Assembly (NCBI GenBank): GCA_043720715.1 | Contig: JAYSSF010000103.1 | Span: 1-30,848, forward strand | Length of the DNA stretch: 30,848 nucleotides | Direction: 5' to 3' | Source: JAYSSF01 sp043720715 | GTDB taxonomy: Bacteria > Patescibacteriota > Gracilibacteria > Absconditabacterales > Absconditicoccaceae | In this document: positions 11,592 to 20,390 of the stretch, one piece after another | Layout: each line of letters begins with the position of its first letter | Position numbering within the stretch: the stretch's first letter is position 1 | The notes under the pieces: model-generated | Told to the model about the DNA's origin: nothing | The model's database searches: none | The model's input: only the letters and a program-made list of their open reading frames with translations | Made by a program: the position numbers and the translations under genes

Positions 11592-11813
11592 ATGAATAAA
11601 CTAATCGCTCCTATCTGTGTTGTGATGCTATCGGTGATAGCGTTTTCTGCTGTGAATGCACAGGAGGAAGAGGTAGTGGTAGATCGTGGATATGAGTGCT
11701 TCAATCTGGAGATTGCACAAGCCCAGCTCACACAAGCTCGTAGCGATCGCAACTGGAGGGCAGTCAGGCAAGCTCGTCTTTCAGTCAAGAATTGGGAGAA
11801 GTTGTGTAAGTAA
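11592..11813 (+). CDS. small secreted protein
   Basis: 73 aa. The N-terminus (MNKLIAPICVVMLSVIAFSA) is a signal peptide with a likely cut after AVNA; the mature part is about 50 residues, starting with an acidic stretch (QEEEVVVD). Two cysteines (YECFN, EKLCK) bracket a helical, Gln/Arg-rich segment and could form a disulfide once exported. I recognise no family. It sits 38 nt after the InsA-like gene and 27 nt before the TauE-like gene, so all three may be co-transcribed. Confidence 0.6.
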   Translation: MNKLIAPICVVMLSVIAFSAVNAQEEEVVVDRGYECFNLEIAQAQLTQARSDRNWRAVRQARLSVKNWEKLCK

Positions 11814-11840
11814 GGATTCTGATTATTTTTTGAAACTACT

Positions 11841-12560
11841 ATGCTTTTTGTGTGAGCACTGGTTGCGGAGATCATGGGTACGATTGCTGGATTTGGTTCG
11901 TCGAGCATTTTTTTGCCTATTGCTCATCAGTTTTTCACATATCACAATGCTTTGATCCTGGTAGCGATCTATCATATTTTTGGTAATGTATCGAGGTTTT
12001 CGTTATTTTATAAGCATTGGGATCAGAGGATCTTTTGGTTATTTGGGATACCGAGTATTATAACCACAGTAATAGGCGCTCAACTCGCTTGAATCATCAA
12101 TCCTCATATCCTCAAGATGGTCTTGGGCATTGTGCTGGTAGTATTTGCATGATACTCTCTGATGATGCCTGTGATCCAGATCAAACTCTCTCCACGGATG
12201 GGGAGACTGTGATGAGCACTCTCGTGATTTACGGCATGATTGATCGGTACTGGGGGAGTGTTGAGATGAGCATTTATGACATTGTTTGGTCTGACCAAGG
12301 AGTCGTATGTAGCTACGATCGCGTCGGTAGCACTACTAGTGGATATAACGAGAATCCCAGTATATCTGAGTCAGTGATGGATGGATCCACAGTATTATGT
12401 TTATATTCCAGTATTGTTCGTCATTGCGTTCATCTGATCTTGGAGTGGTAAGCAGGTCGTAGCTCGTATTGATACTCAGATCTTGAGGAAGATCATCTTG
12501 TGTATGATTATGTTGATGAGTTTATTATTGGTATATCGGGGGTATCGTGGCATGATCTAA
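11841..12560 (+). CDS. TauE/SafE family membrane protein (DUF81)
   Basis: 239 aa with about seven or eight hydrophobic segments. The two-repeat pattern is typical of the family: a Gly-rich N-terminal segment (GTIAGFGSSSIFLPIAHQF) echoed by a second one (FTAGLIGTGGVLRGAFM). In well-studied members this fold exports or imports small anions such as sulfite or sulfoacetate; the substrate here cannot be told. Several helix glycines are TGA codons. The start at 11841 gives a short N-terminus directly at the first helix. It converges on the cation ATPase gene with only 4 bases between the stops. Confidence 0.8.
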
Positions 12561-12564
12561 TACA

Positions 12565-15066
12565 CTATTTCTTTGTACTAAACTTATAGACTTCTATCAC
12601 TGCAAACATGATCGCACTTGCTGCCCATGGCATCCACCAGTATTGTCAGATCCAAACTACATCCAAGAAATTACCCAATCATGGTATTACAAATGGTATA
12701 AATTGAACTACCAACCCTCCAGCAACTGCAGCGAGGAGTCGACGATTATTGAATACATTTTCCTTCCAAACTGGATGATAGAGCGTCTTGACGCTAAACA
12801 CATACACGAGTGAATTGACACCAAGTGTGATAAATGCGACGCTACGAGCAAGCTCTATATTATTGTTGCTGAGATGTAACACTCGAGAGAAAATTGCAAA
12901 ACATAGTAATGCTCCTGTGAGTGATACAATGATGATGAGACGCTTGATTCATGGACTAATGATATGCTCTTTGGGATTACGGGGACGGTCTGACATGAGT
13001 CATGATCTGTGTGGGTCGACGGTGAGAGCTAAACCTGGCAATCAGTCAGAGATGAGATTGATCCATAAGATCTGTGCTGCGGTCACTGGTAATGGCATCC
13101 CGATGAGAAGACACATGATGATCACGATAATCTCTTCAAATGCATCACACATGAGGTAGAGGACTACCTTGCGGATATTATCAAACATACCACGGCCCTC
13201 TTGGACTGCCGCAACGACGGTGGAGAAGCTAGAATCCAGGAGGATGAGGTCAGCTGACTCTTTGGCGACATCCGTAGCAGATCATACCACAATACCGATA
13301 TCTGCATGTTTGAGTGCTGGAGCATCGTTGATACCATCTCCGGTCATAGCCACGATCTCCCCATCATCTTTGAGAGCTTGGACGATACGCATTTTCTGTT
13401 CTGGTTTGGTCCTGGCAAAAAGTTTAACATGACTGTTATTTTCTAATCGTTTGTCGAGTGCTGATTCTGACATAGAGGCGAGTTGATCTCAGGTCATAAT
13501 GTCTGACTCCTGCAGCGAGATACCCAGTTGCTCGATGATAGCACGAGCTGTACCTACATAGTCTCCTGTGATCACGATGAGCTTGATACCTGCTTGATGA
13601 GTCAGCTTGAGCGCATCAGCTACATCTGGTCTAATAGGATCTGCGAGGCAGATGAGTCATTGTCGTGACAGGGAGTTTGGGTTTTCGATGTGGGATCTTG
13701 ATAAACCTCCTCTGGCTTCGCCATCTCCTCCTTCTCAAGAGGAGACTCTGCTATCTTTTTTGCTAAACCCACCACCCTGCGGGTCCCCCTCCCTTATCAG
13801 GGAGGATACGGAGGCACAAGCGACAAGTCTATATCATTTGCTGGTGAGATCTTCAATCTGTGTATGAATATCAGCTTTTTGCTCATCGCTGAGGGCAGAC
13901 CAAGACATGAGGTATTCTGGTGCTCCAGTGACATAGATAGTATTATCGTGCAGTGATGCGGTATATTTGTGTTCCGAGCTAAAGGGGAGGATATCGTCGG
14001 GTGTATAGTCGTTAGAGTGCTTGCTGATTACATCATTACCGATCCATGAGGTGAGTGCTTGTGAGACTGCATTGTCATCATTGAGAGTACGAGCAACATG
14101 ATCACGCAGTGTAGGCTCATCTCCTACTACTGATACGACTGACATGATACCCTGAGTGAGAGTACCAGTCTTGTCACTACAGATCACCGTGACTCATCCG
14201 AGCGTCTCAGCAGATACCAGGCTCTTGACCAGTCACTGACGCTTAAGGATCCTGTGCATACCGATAGCCAGTACGACAGTGAGTGCGATGAGTAGTCACT
14301 CTGGGATCGCTCCTACTGCGAGTGCGACTGCTGTGGTGAAGATTTCCACCCATGGCATATGACGCAAGAGTCACACGATCACTACGATAATGACAATGCC
14401 CACCACAATCCAAGTCAGCTGTTTACTAAAATATTCAAGCTGCTTCTGTAAGGGAGTAAGCTCATTGGCTACTTGCACCTCTGATGCGATCTTGCCGAGT
14501 TCGGTATTGGCTCCAATAGTTACCACCTGCATGTATCATGACCCGGAGACTACGACGGTGCCCATGCTGACAGTATCATTTATATTCTTGTTAATGGGGA
14601 GAGATTCGCCGGTAAGCATCGCTTCGGAGATACTGAGTTTGATGCTCTCGACCACGATACCATCCGCTGCGATCTTGCTACCAGATTTACAATAGACGAT
14701 ATCTCATGGGACGAGATCGCTCGTCATTATATCTTGTGTTTTGCCATCTCTGACGACGGTGACAGTAGGTTGGAGGAGCTGCTTGAGTGCGTGGAGCGAT
14801 TGATTCGCTTTGGATTCTTGATACCAACCGAGAAGCGTATTTAATACTACTGAGATAATGATAATCGTCGTATCCTCATACTCCTGGAGTACAGCAGTCA
14901 CAATTGCTGCGACGAGAAGTACATAGATCAGTGGGCTACGGAGTTGATTGAAGACGATCTCCCATTGTGTAGGAGGAGCTTGCTCAGGAAGCTTATTGTA
15001 GCCATATTGAATATGGAGTTGGCTGACTTGTGTAGAGTTTAGTCCTGTTTGTTTGGTGGTATGCAT
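12565..15066 (-). CDS. P2-type cation-transporting ATPase
   Basis: 833 aa. It pumps a cation across the cytoplasmic membrane with ATP; the P2A-like pattern suggests Ca2+, but this is not proven. Domains: cation ATPase N-terminus (LNSTQVSQLHIQYGYNKLPE), M1-M2, actuator domain, M4 with AIPEGLLIALTVV (Gly by TGA), phosphorylation site SDKTGTLTQG (Asp298), the P-domain hinge TGDGINDAPALKHADIG (575 onward), M6 QILWINLISDGLPG, and a C-terminal membrane domain. Odd feature: about 45 extra residues (418-464), Gly/Ser/Arg-rich, lie between YRLVACA and GLICLADPIRPDV, exactly over a family-A repeat (13676-13815). The frame stays open, so the repeat is translated. Confidence 0.92.
13676..13815. repeat. 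family-A palindromic repeats inserted in frame in the ATPase gene
   Basis: Two adjoining units beginning TAAACC. One carries TCTCCTCCTTCTCAAGAGGAGA and the other CCTCCCTTATCAGGGAGG, each a near-perfect palindrome. Related sequence lies between genes at 2921. The insertion is at the junction of the nucleotide-binding and phosphorylation domains, where homologues have only a short link. Confidence 0.75.
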
Positions 15067-15170
15067 GATTTGGGTGATAATAATAGATTAGATAAACGCT
15101 GAATAACTATCAAAGTGGATCTTGAGTTCAAAGTGTACTATCTCATACGAAAGTCTACTTTGTGTTTTAA
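15067..15170. other. non-coding stretch upstream of the ATPase
   Basis: No ORF or convincing promoter was found. It leads into the structured repeat R1 copy 2. Confidence 0.4.
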
Positions 15171-15290
15171 GACAGCGTTTCTTCGAGGACCTCGGTACTC
15201 GATAGAGTGAACACATGACAGCAAACCTTACATGATAAGTGAGAGAAACATAATATCTAGACTCATCATGAGGTTTTGCAGTGTTTCCTT
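15171..15290 (+). ncRNA. structured repeat R1, copy 2
   Basis: Second copy of the element at 18-117. Identical blocks: GACAGCGTTT, CTTCGAGGA or CTCGAGGA, ACACATGACAGCAAACCT and GAGGTTTTGCAGTGTTTCCTTA. Helices: GAACAC (15209-15214) with GTGTTT, GCAAACCT (15221-15228) with AGGTTTTGC (15271-15279), and CATGAT (15231-15236) with ATCATG (15265-15270). The inner stem differs from copy 1 on both sides yet still pairs; loop length and sequence are free. An extra hairpin-like insert (CGAGGACCTCG) sits in the 5' part. Family unknown; strand assumed. Confidence 0.55.
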
Positions 15291-15384
15291 AGTCTCTTAT
15301 TATATTCCTAGTGGTGTTGATGAGCAAAAATTAGTGAGTTAAGTAGTATGTTGAGCTTGGCTTTTGATATTTTTGTATTGTAGA

Positions 15385-15773
15385 AAAAGTCTCTTGCAAA
15401 GAGAGAGAGATTCGCTATAAGTCAAGTTGCATTAAGATAGTGGAGGTCGCTGACCACTCAAAAAGAGTAGCGTATCAAATGAAAAGTCTAAATTGATAAA
15501 AAATCATGAGACGAAACAACCAGCCTAGCATTAACATGCAGGCAAATACAAACAACGGCAAAAATTAAAACGGACAGGCCAAAAAAACGCGATACTAAGC
15601 TGATTAATTAGACCGTACAGCGTTATAGACTCCAACTTAAGGGGATCGAATTGAAAAAGGTCTACAGCATAAGAACAACCACAAGTACGCATGTATTTGT
15701 GTGTATAAGTGGGTGTTCTTAATTATTATTCTTGATGCAAGCAGCAAACCATGATTCATGGGGAGCTTTTTTT
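15385..15773 (+). ncRNA. candidate large structured RNA
   Basis: About 390 bases without any ORF, A-rich in single-stranded stretches and full of local hairpins: CTCTTGCAAAGAG; GTGGAGGTC with GACCACTC; GCCTAGCAT with ATGCAGGC (loop TAAC); TAGACC (15609-15614) with GGTCTA (15659-15664); and a long stem AAGAACA-CCAC (15671-15682) with GTGG-TGTTCTT (15709-15720). It ends in a terminator-like hairpin with seven T's. This layout resembles a dedicated RNA gene. It lacks the conserved marks of tmRNA (no tRNA-like T arm), RNase P RNA (no GAGGAAAGTCC) and SRP RNA. Confidence 0.45.
15739..15773 (+). terminator. intrinsic terminator of the candidate RNA
   Basis: AAGC with GCTT encloses the hairpin CCATG-ATT-CATGG and runs into TTTTTTT. 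It would end transcription of the RNA candidate just before the downstream dispersed repeats. Confidence 0.5.
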
Positions 15774-15792
15774 GATGTTGAAAATAGCGCAC

Positions 15793-15890
15793 ACTGGATT
15801 GCGCCAAAGGCGCCTCCTACGGTCGCCACGTCTTCTCGCAATGACGAAATACTTTAAAAGGATGTACGAAAGTACGTCCCTACGCAATAA
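15793..15890. repeat. dispersed repeats (families C and B)
   Basis: A unit of the form GGATTGC...CGTC...CTCGCAATGACGA (15795-15848) is followed by GTACGAAAGTACGTCCCTACG. Both types recur at 19000-19480, and family B also at 30412-30570. The rest of 15774-15934 holds nothing else I can support. Confidence 0.6.
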
Positions 15891-15934
15891 TTAAACTTTC
15901 TGATTTCTCCGACTTCCTTTCTGATTTCTCTGGT

Positions 15935-18217
15935 TTACGCTTCAAAGATAATCTGCCTCTCTTCTACTCCATAGTATGGATGCTCAAACATCAGGATATC
16001 CCCATGTTTGACTTTATGGTTTTTGAGCCAAGTGATTCATCATGATTTTTGCATGTATTTCCAGAACCACTGTTCTGCTTGGTCGTTTCACCACTGTATC
16101 ATATAGACGATTCTCGCGATATCTGGTTCGTAGACTGACCGGATTCTGATCTTAGAAGCTTTGGTTAGAGCAGATGTAGGTGAGTTTTTCTTTTCACCGC
16201 CAGTAGAATTGATATCATCTTCATTCACTTCATCTTCAAGTTCTGATTCATCAAGTAAGTCTTGATACGCTTCCCAGAAATGTTGATGTTGTGGAATATT
16301 GATCCAGTCAGCCACTTCTTCTTCCTCAAGATAGTGAAGAGTTTGCTTTGTCTGCTCATCGGCGCTGATTGATCACTGGGTTGTACTATCTACTTCGACA
16401 TAGAAGCATGTGATTGTGCCTTGAGTATATTGTTTCTTGGCTGGATGGTAGTATTTTGTATTGATGGTACCAAGATCAATCATTTGTTCAATCTGATCGA
16501 ATCCTAGCTCTTCTTGTATCTCACGGATGATTGCTTGTTCGGCAGTCTCTCATGCATCAATCCCTCCTCCCATAAATCTTTGTCGATAGGTTCCGTTTTG
16601 CTCTACTACAATATATTTATCAGTAGCTATATCGTAGATGATTGCATCAGCTGTATCTCTATGAATAATTTGATCTTCGCTAATACTAGGATCCCAGTGA
16701 TCGTAGAAGATTTCATCATCTCACTGGCCATCGCCAAATATGAGTTGAGAGTTGACGTCTCCTCAAATCCCTCCGGTCTGCGACCACCTCCCTTTATCAA
16801 GGGAGATTTCAGTTTCATCTTCATCCCAATCGTCTTCCTCATCACCAAAATCATCACCATTTTCCTCCCAATTTGAGATTTGTTGTGATTCGAGTGAGTC
16901 ATCTTCGTCGATGAGGTATGGCTTAGCTTCCAGATATCCATCAATCTCAGTCACATCCTTAGTCTCGAGTAGTGTAACATTGTGGGGTTTGGTCATATCG
17001 ATAGGAGCATAGGTATGCCACGCAATATCTCCAGTATGGTTGTACTTTTCGATGAGTTGCTTCCGCTGATAGATGAGTTCGGTCATGCCTTCGTGGAGAT
17101 AGGTACTTGTCCATCATGAGTTACGAGTCACAAGTGAGCGAGCGAGCGAATTATCGAGATTACATATAGCTGCAGATTTCATTGCTTCTACAATATGAGT
17201 TGTAAGAGCTACCTGATATTCGTTACGTAATTCTTGGTCATCGGATTCGTCTGACTTATTAATAGTCCATAGGAGGACTTTGCGAGTGATCACTGACATC
17301 GTGTCAGCACTACTACCGTATCAGATGGTGAGGACGAGGACATTGTCTTCGTTAGTGATGGTGAAGTAGATCTCATCAGGCGTGACATCATATTCCTCAG
17401 CAAACCTCACACGACAATAGGTCAGGATCTCGTTCCATAATACACCAAACTCTGCAATACCTGCGTCCCATCTACCGAAATCAATCACAAAATTGAAGAT
17501 TGAACACTTGAGGATATGCCTGAGAAACTCAATACCAAGACCCTTACCATCACTGGCTCACTCGATCAGACCCGGGATATCAATCACATTCCAGTCGACA
17601 CCGTCACAGCTCACAGACCCAAGATTAGGTGTGATCGTGGTGAAATGATATTCTGCGACTTGTGCTTTGGCATTGGATACCATATTGATGATACTGGACT
17701 TACCCACACTAGGAGTACCGATGAGTCCGATATCTGACAGAAGTTGGAGCTCGAGCTCGAGCTCGAGGTATTGTCACGGTTCACCGTTGAGACAGAAATC
17801 AGGATACTGGAGGATCGAGTTCTTGAAGTGCATGTTACCGGCTCCACCGTCTCATCATTTGAGGAGAAGATATGGTATATCAAGTACTGCTTCAGCGACA
17901 AACAGTACATGACCATTGGAGCGATCCTTGACCACCGTACCGAGTGGTACATACAAGATGAGATCTTCAGCATTTTTACCATATTTCTCTCTGGACTCAC
18001 CACGAGATCATCATACTGCTTTATGGATTTTGTGATATTTGAACGGCATCAGTGTATTGAGCTGAGGGTCAACATTGATATAGACGTGTCATCCACGTCA
18101 GCCATTACCTCCATTTGGTCAGCCATATGGTACACCAGACTCACGTCTTGCGGAGCTACATCCATCTCAACCTTTACCTGATTCTATGGTGATATTTGCG
18201 TGGTCGAAGAATTTCAT
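15935..18217 (-). CDS. obg: Obg GTPase fused to a C-terminal Nudix hydrolase domain
   Basis: 760 aa in one open frame; standalone Obg is usually 330-430 aa. Residues 1-155 are the Gly-rich Obg fold (GKGGDGCSSARRE, GGPNGGNGGRGG, KGGDGGAGN), many of the glycines being TGA. The G domain has G1 GTPSVGKSS (166-174), G2 HFTTI, G3 DIPGLIEGASDGKGLG and G4 NKSD (320-323); G5 is less clear, and the stretch after G4 is longer than usual. An acidic linker follows, containing an in-frame repeat (about 470-486). The Nudix domain has the box GGIDAGETAEQAIIRE-IQEELG (about 552-573), with one box Gly coded by TGA (16550-16552). The C-terminal 190 residues are unassigned. Obg acts in 50S ribosome assembly and, in some bacteria, binds ppGpp; a fused Nudix could hydrolyse a nucleotide (inference). 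Confidence 0.9.
16760..16810. repeat. family-A palindrome inserted in frame in the Obg-Nudix gene
   Basis: AAATCCCTCC, then CTCCC-TTTATCAA-GGGAG, the same core as at 2930, 13790 and 21930. It encodes roughly EISLDKGRWSQTGGI on the minus strand, in the linker between the GTPase and Nudix parts, and does not break the frame. Confidence 0.75.
17744..17767. repeat. hexanucleotide tandem repeat in obg
   Basis: GAGCTC is repeated about three and a half times and encodes ELELEL just before the G1 loop, where homologues have a single acidic-Leu strand. It looks like replication slippage that kept the frame. Confidence 0.7.
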
Positions 18218-18335
18218 AATACTAAGGCTAGGAAGTTAAGAGGCTAAGAAGCTAGGTGATTTTTAATTACTATACTGATTTGATGCTTGATTTCGAGTCG
18301 ATCATTCACTATATTTATTTTATCACAAAAATCTC

Positions 18336-18364
18336 TTGACAAACTATATATATATCGGTATATT
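18336..18364 (+). promoter_or_regulatory. strong sigma70-like promoter
   Basis: TTGACA (18336-18341), a 17-nt spacer, then TATATT (18359-18364). Transcription should start near 18371, giving a leader of about 270 nt before the small gene at 18644. Nothing else in the region explains the promoter. Confidence 0.6.
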
Positions 18365-18370
18365 AGAAGT

Positions 18371-18643
18371 ACACTAATCGAACTTTAACATTATATTCTA
18401 CTTGTTGGTGAGATATAGTAAACCAACTAAATAAGATAGTTTATCTTGAGTACTGGGTTAAACTCACAAACCAAGAGTAACACAATTCTCATGATGGTTT
18501 ACTACGTAGCAAATCGACCACGAATCGTGAATAATTCTCGGAATTATGAAGTCGATTTACTATAATAATTGAGTTAGCTGATGATCTGGTCTGTGCTGGG
18601 TTATGAGATAACTTAATTATTATTAAATTTTAAATTTTTTATT
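18371..18643 (+). promoter_or_regulatory. long structured 5' leader, possible cis-regulatory RNA
   Basis: Several hairpins: GTTGGT (18404-18409) with ACCAAC (18422-18427); AAGATA-GTT-TATCTT; and a three-way junction at 18507-18562, made of TAG-AAATCGAC with GTCGATTT-CTA, CACG-AAT-CGTG and ATAATTC-TCG-GAATTAT. AGTAAACCA (18417-18425) can instead pair with TGGTTTACT (18495-18503), which would break the first hairpin, a layout expected of a switching leader. No known riboswitch core was recognised. It could also be a free small RNA. Confidence 0.45.
18501..18566. repeat. inverted repeat with ACTACGTAG flank, copy B
   Basis: ACTACGTAG leads into a stem whose arms are AAATCGAC (18511-18518) and GTCGATTT (18551-18558), then ACTATAA. 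Copy A at 187-245 has the same flanks with a different stem sequence. Inside the loop are two smaller perfect hairpins. Copy A ends about 80 bases before the ATG at 325 and copy B about 78 bases before the ATG at 18644. Confidence 0.4.
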
Positions 18644-18901
18644 ATGAAAAAGATTGTTATTATAAAAATCGATAAAAACATTCATGTTTTATGTTTTAAC
18701 TCGATACAGAGTATTTCTTATTTGCCCTCAAATATTATGAGGTTAGAAATATCTTTTAATTCAGGTTCTAAACTTCAATTAGCAGATTCTGCATTGAAGA
18801 GGGAAAATGATAGTAAATTTACTGACCTCGTTGATCGATGGAGTAAATTCTGTATTAATGATGAGTTAGAATTTCTTATCGAAGATAGCAAACTATGGTA
18901 A
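18644..18901 (+). CDS. small protein of unknown function
   Basis: 85 aa, no signal peptide or membrane helix. The N-terminus alternates hydrophobic and charged residues (MKKIVIIKIDKNIHVLCFN), as in a small beta-rich domain; the C-terminus is acidic (DELEFLIEDSKLW). Only one glycine (GGT), no TGA. It is AT-rich compared with its neighbours. The strong promoter, long structured leader and good terminator make it a single-gene unit under its own control. No family recognised. Confidence 0.6.
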   Translation: MKKIVIIKIDKNIHVLCFNSIQSISYLPSNIMRLEISFNSGSKLQLADSALKRENDSKFTDLVDRWSKFCINDELEFLIEDSKLW

Positions 18902-18952
18902 TTTAAGACAAGTAGAATTTTAGCTCGATTAGTGAGTAGCTTTGTTCTATGA

Positions 18953-18995
18953 TTTTTCCCTTTGTCTGCTGTGAAGCACGCGGAGGGAATTTTTT
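18953..18995 (+). terminator. intrinsic terminator after the small orphan gene
   Basis: TTTTTCCCT pairs with AGGGAATTTTTT around an apical hairpin TGCT-GTGA-AGCA, ending in six T's. The A/T-rich arms on both sides could serve both strands. Confidence 0.6.
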
Positions 18996-19482
18996 GATTT
19001 GCGTGCGTAGGGACGAGCTCGTGGCTCGTCCGATGGTACCGATATGGTCATAAGGACAGGTCTCGAACCTGTCCCTACGTCAATTTCATATGGATTGCCG
19101 CGTCGTACCTCCTCGCAATGACGAGGATATGGAGAAAGGACGAGGCAATGCCATCGTCCCTACGTCAATTTCACGACGGACGTATAAAACCCTAAAGGAT
19201 TTGTTTCACGTCATACATCCCTACGTCAATTTTGCATGGATTGCGCTAAAGCATTTCCTTCGGTCACCGCGTCGTCGTACCTCCTCCTCGCAATGACGAG
19301 GAGGTAAAATAAAGGCGGGTTACTGACCCGCCCCTACGTCAATTTCATATTGTTTGCGTATGTAGGGACGATCCATCGGGTCGTCCTTTTTGTCATATTT
19401 GATCAGAGGACGAGGCAATGTCAACGTCCCTACATCAATTCCACAACGGACGTATAAAAATACGTCCCTACGTCAATTTAAT
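18996..19482. repeat. cluster of dispersed repeats
   Basis: A gene-free mosaic of two families. Family B is built on GTAGGGACG or CGTCCCTACG, often followed by TCAATTT; CCCTACGTCAATTT or a close form occurs about seven times. Family C is built on GGATTGC, CGTCGTACCTCCT and CTCGCAATGACGA. Several units are inverted relative to each other (for example GGACGAGCTCGTGGCTCGTCC). Unit spacing is irregular and the intervening sequence is itself repeat, so it is not a CRISPR array. Confidence 0.75.
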
Positions 19483-20283
19483 CTATGAAATCAACAATTT
19501 CATCTCTTCCCATCATAATTCCTCTAATCTCTTGGGTGCAAGGTCAGTGGGTAAATTACTACGATCAACCATTTTCCAGATTTTGCCCAGTGTTTTGCGT
19601 TTAAATCCATTGATCTGGTCGAGTAAGATCAACATTTGCTCATATTCTGCAGGTGATAACATAGGCTGACTACGTCTTGTGAGTTTCACGACACAGGAGT
19701 AGACCTTGGGTGGAGGAGTAAACGAGTTGGGTGGGATGACTTGAGTTGTAGTGACCTCAAACTCGTTGTTGAGAAGCCATCGGAGATATGATTTTTTGCC
19801 TGCTGTACTGTTGATCTTGTCTCCGACTTCCTTTTGGATGATGAAGAGTCCATGATGATGTCCGCACTCAATCATGACCAGCCTGAAGATCGGTGAAGTG
19901 ATATAGTAGGGTAGTGATCCATAAACAAGAGTATGTTGCTTATCTTGCCAATTACTAAGTAGAGGTCATTGTTGGAGGATGTCTCACCAGATAATTGATA
20001 GGTTAAAGTTTATAGTTGATAGATTGCTTCACACACCTTTAGTTTTCAACTCTCAACTCTCAACTCTCAACTTCTCCAGATACGTCTTCATCTTGGTATC
20101 CATCTCGATCAGAGTCAAACGATCAAAAATAGTCACCAGTCACTCAGTGAGGGCTCATTGACCGGGTCAGATCTCTATCACATTATCAAGATGATAGTCT
20201 GACTGCATCTGTGCGACGGTCTGGATGATTTGTTGTTTGGCTCACTCGTCGGTGAGGAAGTTCTGTCAGAGATAGGATGGCAT
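19483..20283 (-). CDS. rsmA: 16S rRNA (A1518/A1519) dimethyltransferase RsmA/KsgA
   Basis: 266 aa. It dimethylates the two adjacent adenines near the 3' end of 16S rRNA. Motifs: GQNFLTDEG at the N-terminus, SAM-binding EIGPGQGALTE (37-47), acidic loop EMD, GDIL, SLPYYITSPI, KEVGDKI, and PPPKVYSCVVKL near the C-terminus. The catalytic NLPY motif reads SLPY. Between EMD and GDIL there are about 40 residues where roughly 20 are usual; the excess matches an AT-rich repeat with three copies of CAACTCT (19993-20077). TGA encodes several glycines, including the first of GPGQG. The start at 20283 gives the standard N-terminus. Confidence 0.92.
19993..20077. repeat. repeat inserted in frame in rsmA
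   Basis: TTTATAGTTGATAG plus a heptamer tandem (TCAACTC, about three and a half copies). A TTTATAGTTGATAG copy also lies between rpsP and the pilin-like gene at about 21290-21306. Translated on the minus strand it gives KLRVESGELKTKGVG and following residues. Confidence 0.6.
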
Positions 20284-20307
20284 GGCGTGATTTTTAGTGC
20301 TTTCGTG

Positions 20308-20335
20308 TTGCAATACAACGGCAAATTGTTATACA
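20308..20335 (+). promoter_or_regulatory. possible promoter of the tRNA pair
   Basis: TTGCAA (20308-20313), 16 nt, then TATACA (20330-20335), about 55 bases before tRNA-Ser. No other promoter is evident between the divergent rsmA start and the tRNAs. Confidence 0.35.
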
Positions 20336-20390
20336 TGCATGTATCACTTTTTGACCAAGTGATAGAATATTTGAGACAATCATGGTATAT

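Noticed and set aside
12017..12451. 144-aa plus-strand ORF
   Set aside because: Out-of-frame shadow of the TauE-family gene, whose in-frame reading gives clean membrane segments.
15385..15773. Possible tmRNA (ATG CAG GCA AAT ACA AAC AAC... TAA resembles a tag frame)
   Set aside because: The tag would not end in the usual LAA or VAA, and no tRNA-like acceptor or T arm flanks the region.
17114..17299. A separate gene starting at ATG 17299 between Obg and Nudix
   Set aside because: The frame is open upstream to the Obg start at 18217, and the G4 NKSD motif lies just after this Met, so it is internal.
17744..18181. 145-aa plus-strand ORF
   Set aside because: Antisense to the Obg fold, which is unmistakable on the minus strand.
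18996..19482. Regularly repeated CCCTACGTCAATTT looked like a CRISPR array
   Set aside because: Spacing is irregular, units are in both orientations, and the spacers are themselves repeat; no cas gene is present.
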